Below, piece by piece: positions 51,959-60,071 of a stretch of 64,000 bases of DNA. A model generated the notes under the pieces. The model did not search any database and was not told the DNA's origin. It saw nothing but the letters and a program-made list of their open reading frames with translations. Numbering within the stretch: position 1 is the first letter of the stretch; every line of letters starts with the position of its first letter. The DNA comes from Veillonella tobetsuensis (GTDB lineage: Bacteria; Bacillota; Negativicutes; Veillonellales; Veillonellaceae). The translations under genes and the position numbers were made by a program. The stretch is from the NCBI RefSeq assembly GCF_001078375.1, contig NZ_BBXI01000007.1:1-64000 (forward strand), written 5' to 3'.

Positions 51959-52717
51959 ATGATTGAATTACGTGATGTAGTTGTAGCATATGATACACGG
52001 GTGATATTAGATTCTGTAAATTTAACTATTCAAGATGGAGAAACACTCGTTATTTTAGGCGGTAGTGGTAGTGGTAAAAGTACCCTATTGCGTCTACTCA
52101 TAGGTTTACAACGACCAACATCAGGCCAAATTATTGTTGATGGTGTAGATGTCACTACATTATCAGAGGAAGAATTTAATAAGGTACGCCAGAAGATGGG
52201 CATGGTATTTCAATATTCCGCACTTTTTGACTCTATGTCGGTAGGCGAGAATGTAGCTTTTGGTCTCAGAGAGCATACGACATTAAGTGATGATGAAATT
52301 ATGCGAATTGTTAGTGAAAGACTCGGATGGGTTGGGCTAAGCGGATATGAATCCTATATGCCTAATGAGTTATCAGGGGGGATGAAAAAGCGCGTCAGCC
52401 TAGCTCGTGCGATTGCCCTTGACCCAACGCTTATCTTGTATGATGAGCCATCATCAGGCTTAGATCCTATTACATCTGGTACAATTAGCATGCTTATACG
52501 AGGTATGCAAGAACGTTTAGGATGTACATCTATTGTTGTCACCCATGATATGCAATCGGCTTTTTATGTAGCTGATCGCATAGCATTACTTGATAAAGGA
52601 CAGTTTATTGAGGTATCAAAAACAGAGGACTTTAAACATTCACCTAATCCTAAGGTGCAACAATTTATTCATGGTGAAGCGGAGGCTATTGATATCGTAA
52701 CAAGGAGAGACATATAA
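51959..52717 (+). CDS. mlaF: MlaF-type lipid ABC transporter ATPase
   Basis: A 252-residue ATPase partner of MlaE. Motifs: Walker A GGSGSGKST, Q-loop MVFQYSALFDSMSV (the Tyr/Ser variant typical of MlaF), signature LSGGMKKR, Walker B LILYDEPSSGLD and H-loop VTHDM. The C-terminal extension in MlaF that contacts MlaB is short here, and no mlaB gene is present. TAATG overlap couples it to mlaD. The gene order mlaE-mlaF-mlaD is standard. Confidence 0.94.
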   Translation: MIELRDVVVAYDTRVILDSVNLTIQDGETLVILGGSGSGKSTLLRLLIGLQRPTSGQIIVDGVDVTTLSEEEFNKVRQKMGMVFQYSALFDSMSVGENVAFGLREHTTLSDDEIMRIVSERLGWVGLSGYESYMPNELSGGMKKRVSLARAIALDPTLILYDEPSSGLDPITSGTISMLIRGMQERLGCTSIVVTHDMQSAFYVADRIALLDKGQFIEVSKTEDFKHSPNPKVQQFIHGEAEAIDIVTRRDI

Positions 52718-53976
52718 TGAAGTGGACGACGGAAGCTAAAGTAGGGGCTTTCACAATTGTAGGGGTTGTGTTGTTTATAATGGGCATCCTATTTGTAGGG
52801 CGCGTTGATATATTTACAAAACCACAAATGACAATAACAGGGGATTTTGCTCAGGTAAATGGTCTAAAGAATGGTAATCAGGTTAAATTTTCCGGTGTTG
52901 CTATCGGTAGCGTTTCCGATATCGAGATTACTCCTTCTGGCGTTGTGGTAAAGATGAAAATTGATGATAAGACACAAATACCAAGTGACTCAAGGTTTAC
53001 CTTGGGATCTGACGGATTTTTAGGCGATAAGTATATTCAAATCTCACCAGGTAAATCTACTGTATATTTACAAAATGGAGATTCTGTTAAGGGTGAAGGC
53101 GTTGATGCGATGGACCAAGCCATGCAAAGTGCTCAAAAATTAATGGCCGGTACAGAGCAAATGCTACAATCCATCAACAATATAATTGGAGACCCTAAAA
53201 CGCAAGATGCATTAAAGCATTCTTTGCAATCTACAGCTATTATGGCTGATAATGCAGTAGCAATGACACAGAATATGGCGGATGTAACAGCTCAGTTGAA
53301 CCAAGCGGCTCAACAATTCAATGCCGATGGCAATGCTGGGGAGGATATGCGTCAAATTCTAACAAATATAAAACAAACTACAGAGCGTGTAGATAATATG
53401 GCTCGCTCTATGGAAGGCACTGTTACAGATCCTAAAGCACAAGAGAATTTAAAAGAAACGTTGCATAATACGGCGCAAATTTCTGCGCGTGTCAATAAAT
53501 TGATGGGTGGTAAGGCATATCAATCCGATGCAACATATAGTGGCTCGGAGGTAAATACAGCTGAAAAAAAGTCATCTATTAAAGTAGAACCTTCGGTGGA
53601 TTTGCTTTATAATACAAACAAAGATGAAGCTCGTGTCAATGGTCGTGCCCGTATTTACACAGACAAAGGAATGGGCGAGTTTGGACTTTCCAATATTGGC
53701 GATGACACTAAATTTGATCTAAATGGTGGCAAATATTTTGCTTCTAAATGGCTAGTACGAGGTGGTATTTTTGAAAGCAAGCTCGGATTTGGCATAGACT
53801 ATAATCCTCGTGGGCCTTTTGCTATATCTGCTGCTATGTATGATTTAAATCATCCTAAATATCGACTTCGCTCTGATATACGCTTACATAATAATACATA
53901 TGGTGTTGTGCAGATGACACGTCCATTTGGTTCTTCCAATGGTGGCACCTATTTTGGTATTAAACAAGTCTTTTAA
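52717..53976 (+). CDS. mlaD: MlaD with long helical linker and C-terminal outer-membrane beta-barrel
   Basis: A 419-residue MCE protein, much longer than E. coli MlaD (about 180). Residues 8-28 are a membrane helix; 37-113 the MCE domain (ITGDFAQVNGLKNGNQVKFS, LGSDGFLGDKYIQISPG). Residues 125-268 are helical, with a duplicated segment (GDPKTQDALKHSLQSTA at 158-174 and TDPKAQENLKETLHNTA at 237-253). Residues 285-419 are alternating, aromatic-rich strands (SVDLLY, GRARIYT, LGFGIDY, RSDIRLH) ending in the terminal Phe (GIKQVF), the pattern of an outer-membrane beta-barrel. One chain could thus link MlaEF in the inner membrane to the outer membrane. No mlaA or mlaC is nearby, which fits. A barrel-bearing MlaD of this type has, to my knowledge, been reported in Veillonella parvula. 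Confidence 0.9.
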   Translation: MKWTTEAKVGAFTIVGVVLFIMGILFVGRVDIFTKPQMTITGDFAQVNGLKNGNQVKFSGVAIGSVSDIEITPSGVVVKMKIDDKTQIPSDSRFTLGSDGFLGDKYIQISPGKSTVYLQNGDSVKGEGVDAMDQAMQSAQKLMAGTEQMLQSINNIIGDPKTQDALKHSLQSTAIMADNAVAMTQNMADVTAQLNQAAQQFNADGNAGEDMRQILTNIKQTTERVDNMARSMEGTVTDPKAQENLKETLHNTAQISARVNKLMGGKAYQSDATYSGSEVNTAEKKSSIKVEPSVDLLYNTNKDEARVNGRARIYTDKGMGEFGLSNIGDDTKFDLNGGKYFASKWLVRGGIFESKLGFGIDYNPRGPFAISAAMYDLNHPKYRLRSDIRLHNNTYGVVQMTRPFGSSNGGTYFGIKQVF

Positions 53977-54002
53977 AACACATATTGTGTGGAGGTATAC
54001 GT

Positions 54003-55469
54003 ATGAATAAGAAGGCCTTTTCTTTAGCCGTAATATTATCTATGGCTACAACAGGTGCATTCGCAAGTGACGTTGTTTCTACATCTGTCAATAATGGTGA
54101 TAAACTCACTAAACTTCAAAAAGAAGCCATTCAATTAACTCAAAAACAATTAGCCCAAAAATCAGTACAAGATGCACAACGCTATGAATCCTCTATTTCT
54201 TTAAATGAAGAAAGTACTGTTGATTTAGCATTGGCAAACAATCGTACTGCTAAGCAAACTATGTGGAGCTATCAGGCAGCAAAAGCAGCCGTAAGCACAG
54301 CTGCTGCTGGTAAAAATCCATCTCTTGCCTATAGTTGGGGTGGCAAACGCTCTGGTGGCGATGCAGGTAGTAGTAAAAATGGTAATCATAACTTTACGAT
54401 TTCTGCGCCTGTATTTAGTCCGTCTTTAGATGCTAGTATTGATGCTTCTAGATATACGCGTGAAGGCGCTGGTGCTGCATATGAAGAATCTTTACAACAA
54501 GCTAAATACGATGCTATTAATGCTTATTACTCCTTGATTATGTATCGTAATAAGACCGCTGTAGCAAGACAAGCTGTTAAGGATTACCAAGGTCATGTAG
54601 ATAATGTTAAAGCTCAATATAATGTGGGTTTAGTAGCTAATTCTGATGTATTAGGTGCAGATACAAGCTTGGCAGAGGCTCAAACTAGTCTTGTAAAAGC
54701 TATGAATGCAGCTGATTTGGCTGAGGCTAGCTTGAATCAAGTTATTGCATACCCTGTACAAACAGCTATTACTACGGCAGAAGAAAGTTTACAATATAAA
54801 CCATACGATGTGTCTTTAGAACAAGCTAAAGCGTATGCGATGCTTCATCGTTCTGCGCTAGTTCAATCTGCTATGGCAGTTAAGGCGGCAGAAGAAAACT
54901 TAAAAGCTGCAAAATCTGGTTACTTACCAACGATAGATGTAGAAGCTGGCCGTGGTTATACTGATCTAAATGGGTACTTTGGTACCGATGTTAAATCCTG
55001 GCATATCAGTGCATCTGCAACTTGGAAACTCTGGGATGGTGGTGCTACACAAAATAAAATCAAAGGTGCTTATGCAGATTTAGAAAAAGCTAAAGAAGCT
55101 AATTTGGCAACTGTAGATAAGGTAAATCTTGCAGTGCAACAGGCTTATCTAAATTTACGCACTGCAGAACAAACAATTCAAAGTACACAAACTGCTGTTA
55201 ATGAAGGACAAGAAAACTTCCGTATTGCATTACTTCGTTATAGAGCAGGGGTAGGCACTAACCTTGATGTACTTGATGCGGAATTAAAATTAACACAAGC
55301 ACGTAATAATTATGTTGATGCTCTTTATAGCTATAATGTAAGTGTTTCTGCTCTTGAACAAGCTACAGGTGTCCCTGTTGATACTCCAGTTGGTCAAGGT
55401 GCAGCTATTATCGCTAATAGTGGTGCAGAAGCACAACTAGCAGCTTTAAGTGCTAGTGCAAAAAAATAA
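54003..55469 (+). CDS. tolC: TolC-family outer-membrane efflux/secretion channel
   Basis: A 488-residue outer-membrane factor: signal peptide (about 1-21, ending GAFA), then long helices and strands in two repeats. Typical segments are VDLALANNRTAKQTMWSYQAA, the ALA-rich helical stretches, SYTRE-like strands, VGLVANSDVLGADTSLAEAQ and RYRAGVGTNLDVLDAELKLTQARNNYVDALY, all characteristic of the OEP/TolC fold. In Veillonella a TolC next to mlaEFD and tamB suggests an envelope role, export of a substrate or helping the lipid path; this is not decidable here. The ATG at 54003 follows GGAGG; an upstream ATG (53985) lacks a site. A weak terminator follows. Confidence 0.93.
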   Translation: MNKKAFSLAVILSMATTGAFASDVVSTSVNNGDKLTKLQKEAIQLTQKQLAQKSVQDAQRYESSISLNEESTVDLALANNRTAKQTMWSYQAAKAAVSTAAAGKNPSLAYSWGGKRSGGDAGSSKNGNHNFTISAPVFSPSLDASIDASRYTREGAGAAYEESLQQAKYDAINAYYSLIMYRNKTAVARQAVKDYQGHVDNVKAQYNVGLVANSDVLGADTSLAEAQTSLVKAMNAADLAEASLNQVIAYPVQTAITTAEESLQYKPYDVSLEQAKAYAMLHRSALVQSAMAVKAAEENLKAAKSGYLPTIDVEAGRGYTDLNGYFGTDVKSWHISASATWKLWDGGATQNKIKGAYADLEKAKEANLATVDKVNLAVQQAYLNLRTAEQTIQSTQTAVNEGQENFRIALLRYRAGVGTNLDVLDAELKLTQARNNYVDALYSYNVSVSALEQATGVPVDTPVGQGAAIIANSGAEAQLAALSASAKK

Positions 55470-55479
55470 AACCCAAAAG

Positions 55480-55512
55480 AATGGCGATTGCTTAGGTAGT
55501 CGTCATTTTTTA
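55480..55512 (+). terminator. Terminator after tolC
   Basis: An 8-bp stem with one G-T pair (AATGGCGA with TCGTCATT, 12-nt loop) followed by TTTTTT. It probably ends the lipoyl-S55-mlaEFD-tolC transcript. Confidence 0.65.
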
Positions 55513-55627
55513 TGGATATAGATATTTATATTTCATAAAATTTATGCATCATATACTATTGTAATATTATTGTTTATGGTAAGATTGATGTATAAATTAT
55601 CGTATTTTTTTAGGTGTGGGGTTTCCT

Positions 55628-58600
55628 ATGACAAGGAAAAAATGGTGTCTTATTGGTGCAGCTGTTTTAGGTCTGGGCGTAGCAGGAGTGGCTACGACAA
55701 TCAATCCTATTGCACAACAATATGTAGCACCCATGGTACAGGAACAACTACATAAAACAGTAAGAGGCACCATCCAATACGAATCTATGCATATAGCATG
55801 GAATGGAGATGTGGAACTACAGAATGTTACAGTTCGAGATGAACAAAATCATTTGGTCGCAACCGTTCCAACAATGGCAGTGTCTTTGAAATGGATATCA
55901 ATACCATCTATTCTACAAGGGTCTTCTCAGGGATCCGCTATCGTGTCCACAATTACTATGGAACGACCTGAAGTTCACGTATGGCAATTAGCCGATGGAA
56001 CTTGGAATGTAAATTCTTTAGTTGTGTCGACGCCTAAGAGTAATAAGAAATCCTTTGATGGGAACATTGTTGTTAATGATGCTACAGGTATCATTCGATT
56101 TAAGGATGGTAATGTACATAGACTTACAAAATTGGATGGCAATGTTGCGTTGAATTTAGATGGTATGTCAAAAGGGGCTTTGAATGGTTTGCTTGATAAT
56201 CATTCCTTTGCTCTTAATGGTTCTGTAGATATGAATAAAACAGAGGATTTTGATCTTTTCGTACAAGCGGATATGGTTGATATCTCTGGCTTTATGAATC
56301 TTGTGCCAATAAAGAAAAATATATCTATATCTAAAGGTATATTGCATGATGTGAAAACCCAAATTAAAGGGCGAGATGGGGCCTATACGATGGCGGGAAG
56401 CCTCTCCTTTGATGGTGTTAACGGATCCTATAAAGATGGAGCATCTACGTATACGATTACCGAAGGGAATGGACGTATATTTTTCCAAAATAAAAATATC
56501 TTAATCAGCCAAAGTAAATGGAATGTAAACAATCAAGCTGTAAAACTTAACGGCTTGGTGACATTAGATGATAAAGTAGGATTAAATCTTAACGCTGTAG
56601 CAGATTCTGTAGCATTAGAGGCTTTCACGGAAAATCAAATTAGTGGTACTGTTGGCGGACGTGTTCATATTGGTGGTACTAGTGTTGACCCTTATGTGTC
56701 TGGCACTATTAAGAGTAGTGGTTTTTCTTATGGGGACTACCACATTGATAGCGGAGATGCAAATATTGCTTATTATAATAGTACATTAGATATCCGTGAT
56801 GCTACATTATATGTTGGTCGCGGTAGTGTAAAAGCTAAGGGTCAATATAATTTTGATAGTGGTGATTTTTCTGTGGATAGCACCATTCACGATGCAGAAA
56901 TTGCTTCATTTACACAGAATTTATCGTATCCTGTATCTGGTGTGATGAATGGTAGAGTTCTTGTTAATGGTAAAAATAGCATTATTACTGTTATAGAAGG
57001 CGATGTTAGAGGTTCTAATATCGTTTCCAGTGGTGTTGCAGTGGACTCAGCACAGGCTACGTTCCGTAAGTCCGGCAATCACACTGATGTGGCTGTTGTT
57101 GGTGATATGGGAAATGGTAAGATTAGTGGCTATGGCACTATAGAAGGAAATCAGTTAAATTTATCTTTATCCGCAGATTCCATTGATGCAACTAGCTTTA
57201 ATGGTTTTATTGGAAATGGTTTAGCTGGCACGCTTACGGGCCATGCACTTGTAACTGGAGATATAGATAATGTATCGGTAGAGGGGCGCATTACTAGTCC
57301 TGAAATAATTTATAATGGCAGTCGTTTGAACTCGATTAATGCGGGCTTTACAATAAAAGACCATGTTTTAGATTTGCAAGATGCCTCTATTGGTGATGGC
57401 GATGGTGCTTTCACAGTTAATGGTACTTTGAATTTGAAATCTAAAGCTTTATCTATGCGTGCCCGTGCAAAGGCAGTTCGCATAGAAAATCTTATTAGGC
57501 CATTTAGCAATATACCGATTACAGGCTGGTTTGAATCTGAAAATGATATTCATGGCACCTTAGATAATCCATATATTCAAGGTCATTCTCGTTTATATGA
57601 TGGTTCGTATAATGGCAAATTAATTAGTGACGCTAATTTTGACTATACATTAAAAGATAAGGTACTTACACTATCAAACTTTACCGTTCAAGGTTATGGT
57701 GCTATTATTCGTGGCTCTGGTACCGCATCAGAGTCAGTCTTAGATATTAATTTAGACGGTAAGGATATAGATATAGGTCGCTTGTTAGTCAATACAGATT
57801 ATAATGTGAAAGGTTATGTACAAGCAAAAGGCCATATTGGCGGTTCCTTATATAATCCTAATTTTAATGGAACTGTAACCTCTAATCTGCTCGTAATCAA
57901 TGGAGAGGGGATTAGCAATGTAGATGGCACGATTTATGCGGATAAAACCGTTATCAATCTAGAAAACTTTGGTTTTGATGAAGAAAATGGTGGCCGATAT
58001 ACGGCACGGGCAGGTATGTCGCTCGTAGGGGATAAGCGTCTATTCGGAACTTTGCAAATTACCAATGGTCGTGTATCCAATCTTTTGGCATTACTTGGTA
58101 AACCAGTAGATACATTAGATGGTTCTTTGAGCGGAACCGTTGATTTAGGTGGTACTTATAATAATCCGAACATTAATGTAGTAGGTTCTATCAACAATGT
58201 ATCTATAGATGACAAAGTGGTAGGAGATGCAAAAGTTGATGTAGCTTTAGAAAATCGTAAATTTAAAATTCGTACATTAAAGTTACCTGTTGATGATGGT
58301 CTTGTTGCAGCGGGCGGTACAATTGATTTGGATGGCGATGCAGATTTACAAATTGCTGTTCGCGATGTTGATATCAAGCCATTCTTGCCTCTTATCGGTA
58401 AGGATATTAAAGCTACTGGTTCCGTTACAGGCGTTATTAATATGACAGGAGCTACGAAAAATCCTAAGGTTGAACTCTCTGCAAGTTTAGCGAACGGATC
58501 TTATAATGGGATTGACATAGATCAAGGCTTTGTATTGGCTACCATGCAAGATCATGTTATCAATGTCCAACGTATTCAAGGTGCAAAAGGGGATTATAAG

Positions 58601-59917
58601 CTAAGTGTTTATGGAAGAATCCCGCTAGCTGCTTTATATACTACAGGATATCTTGATGCTAATGATTCTAAAGCTATGGATATGACTGTTGATTTCAATG
58701 AAGCAGGTATGGCTGTTATCCCACTCGTTACTGATACTGTTCAAGATGCAACAGGTGCGCTGAAAGGTGTCGTTCATATAACCGGAACTCTAGACCAACC
58801 ACAGGCGTATGGGACTGTATCTGTTCGAAACGGTACCATGAAGATTAAGAGCCTTGGCAATGACATTAAAAATATTGATGGCGATTTGATTTTCTCAGGT
58901 CAACAAGGTGACTTCCAGTCTCGTATATCTATGGGGAAAGGTTCTGCAGGGTTAGCGGCTAAGATTAACTGGACAGGACATACGATGACTAGCTATCGTA
59001 TGGCGGCTCAGTTAGAAGGACTTAATATAGCCAATGAATATGTTGATGGACCTTTAAACGGTGAACTCTACATAGCAGAAAAAGATGGAATTCCAACACT
59101 TATGGGGAATTTAAATTTAGAGAATATTAAATTTAAGATTCCATTGGCTCTTGAGTCTAGTGAAAGTACTCGTAATATAGGGATTGATGTTAATGTTCAC
59201 GCTGGTAAAAATGTGCGTCTCTATGACAAAACCTTGTATAATATGCAAATTAAAGGAGATGTTCATTTTGGAGGCTCTGTTTTCGAACCTTCTGCTAGTG
59301 GTCAGTTTAATGTGGTGAGTGGTACCTTTAAATATCTAAGTCATACTTTTGATATTAATAAGGGGACCGCTACCTTTGCAACAGGGTCTTACTTGCCGAT
59401 GCTTCAAATTGAAGCCGATACAAATGTGGGGAACTATAATATTAGCCTGGGTGTAAAAGGCACTGTGGACCATATGGACTTAACGCTTAAGTCAGAACCA
59501 GCACTATCACGGAAACAAATCATTTCCATGTTAACCTTTGGTCGTGGCGAGCCTTCGAATAGTAGTACTATTACAAATGAAGATGCGAATGCTTTGGCTG
59601 TGGCTAGTGCGCAAATGTTTGCTTTTGGCTATGTACAAGATGCAATGAAAAATGCATTGGGCCTAGATCGTGTGAATATTACAACAGGATCGATTGATCC
59701 TAATGAACCGACTAGTAAGGAAACTGCGGGGAATTATAACATTGAAATTGGCAAGTATGTATTGCCAAGAACGATGATTACCTATACACAGGGAATCAAT
59801 AATAAGCAAAACAAATATGGTATTGAATATTCGTTAAGACGAAGTGTTAAATTTAATGCTTGGCATACATCACAGGGTAGTACATACATTGGTGGTCGTT
59901 GGACACGCGAGTTTTAA
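55628..59917 (+). CDS. tamB: TamB-like AsmA-family envelope bridge protein
   Basis: A 1429-residue protein anchored by one N-terminal helix (about 6-26) and otherwise composed of repeated beta-strand units (DGVNGSYKDGA, SGYGTIEGNQL, IGGSLYNPNFNGTVTS and many similar), the lipid-groove (bridge-like) architecture of TamB/AsmA proteins. The C-terminal DUF490/TamB domain starts near residue 1000 and ends in RRSVKFNAWHTSQGSTYIGG, a likely barrel-contacting end. In diderms TamB pairs with TamA/BamA and moves phospholipids or helps outer-membrane proteins. Here it is the gene before bamA; there is no tamA. The ATG at 55628 is after GGTGTGGGG. Confidence 0.9.
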   Translation: MTRKKWCLIGAAVLGLGVAGVATTINPIAQQYVAPMVQEQLHKTVRGTIQYESMHIAWNGDVELQNVTVRDEQNHLVATVPTMAVSLKWISIPSILQGSSQGSAIVSTITMERPEVHVWQLADGTWNVNSLVVSTPKSNKKSFDGNIVVNDATGIIRFKDGNVHRLTKLDGNVALNLDGMSKGALNGLLDNHSFALNGSVDMNKTEDFDLFVQADMVDISGFMNLVPIKKNISISKGILHDVKTQIKGRDGAYTMAGSLSFDGVNGSYKDGASTYTITEGNGRIFFQNKNILISQSKWNVNNQAVKLNGLVTLDDKVGLNLNAVADSVALEAFTENQISGTVGGRVHIGGTSVDPYVSGTIKSSGFSYGDYHIDSGDANIAYYNSTLDIRDATLYVGRGSVKAKGQYNFDSGDFSVDSTIHDAEIASFTQNLSYPVSGVMNGRVLVNGKNSIITVIEGDVRGSNIVSSGVAVDSAQATFRKSGNHTDVAVVGDMGNGKISGYGTIEGNQLNLSLSADSIDATSFNGFIGNGLAGTLTGHALVTGDIDNVSVEGRITSPEIIYNGSRLNSINAGFTIKDHVLDLQDASIGDGDGAFTVNGTLNLKSKALSMRARAKAVRIENLIRPFSNIPITGWFESENDIHGTLDNPYIQGHSRLYDGSYNGKLISDANFDYTLKDKVLTLSNFTVQGYGAIIRGSGTASESVLDINLDGKDIDIGRLLVNTDYNVKGYVQAKGHIGGSLYNPNFNGTVTSNLLVINGEGISNVDGTIYADKTVINLENFGFDEENGGRYTARAGMSLVGDKRLFGTLQITNGRVSNLLALLGKPVDTLDGSLSGTVDLGGTYNNPNINVVGSINNVSIDDKVVGDAKVDVALENRKFKIRTLKLPVDDGLVAAGGTIDLDGDADLQIAVRDVDIKPFLPLIGKDIKATGSVTGVINMTGATKNPKVELSASLANGSYNGIDIDQGFVLATMQDHVINVQRIQGAKGDYKLSVYGRIPLAALYTTGYLDANDSKAMDMTVDFNEAGMAVIPLVTDTVQDATGALKGVVHITGTLDQPQAYGTVSVRNGTMKIKSLGNDIKNIDGDLIFSGQQGDFQSRISMGKGSAGLAAKINWTGHTMTSYRMAAQLEGLNIANEYVDGPLNGELYIAEKDGIPTLMGNLNLENIKFKIPLALESSESTRNIGIDVNVHAGKNVRLYDKTLYNMQIKGDVHFGGSVFEPSASGQFNVVSGTFKYLSHTFDINKGTATFATGSYLPMLQIEADTNVGNYNISLGVKGTVDHMDLTLKSEPALSRKQIISMLTFGRGEPSNSSTITNEDANALAVASAQMFAFGYVQDAMKNALGLDRVNITTGSIDPNEPTSKETAGNYNIEIGKYVLPRTMITYTQGINNKQNKYGIEYSLRRSVKFNAWHTSQGSTYIGGRWTREF

Positions 59918-59922
59918 CAATG

Positions 59923-59970
59923 ATGACTATAATGGAGAAACTTAATAAGGGCCTTCATTATAGTCATTTT
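59923..59970 (+). terminator. Terminator after tamB
   Basis: A 12-bp perfect stem (ATGACTATAATG with CATTATAGTCAT) followed by TTTT, just after the tamB stop. Confidence 0.82.
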
Positions 59971-60016
59971 AATTTCATAAAATTGAATTATAGTAGTACT
60001 AATTCCCAGTATTATA

Positions 60017-60025
60017 TGATATAAT
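60017..60025 (+). promoter_or_regulatory. Extended -10 promoter of bamA
   Basis: TGATATAAT, 47 nt before bamA; no convincing -35. It follows the tamB terminator. Confidence 0.5.
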
Positions 60026-60071
60026 AATAAAGATTTAATACTCTTTAAGAGGGATAGTTTAGGAGGATTTT

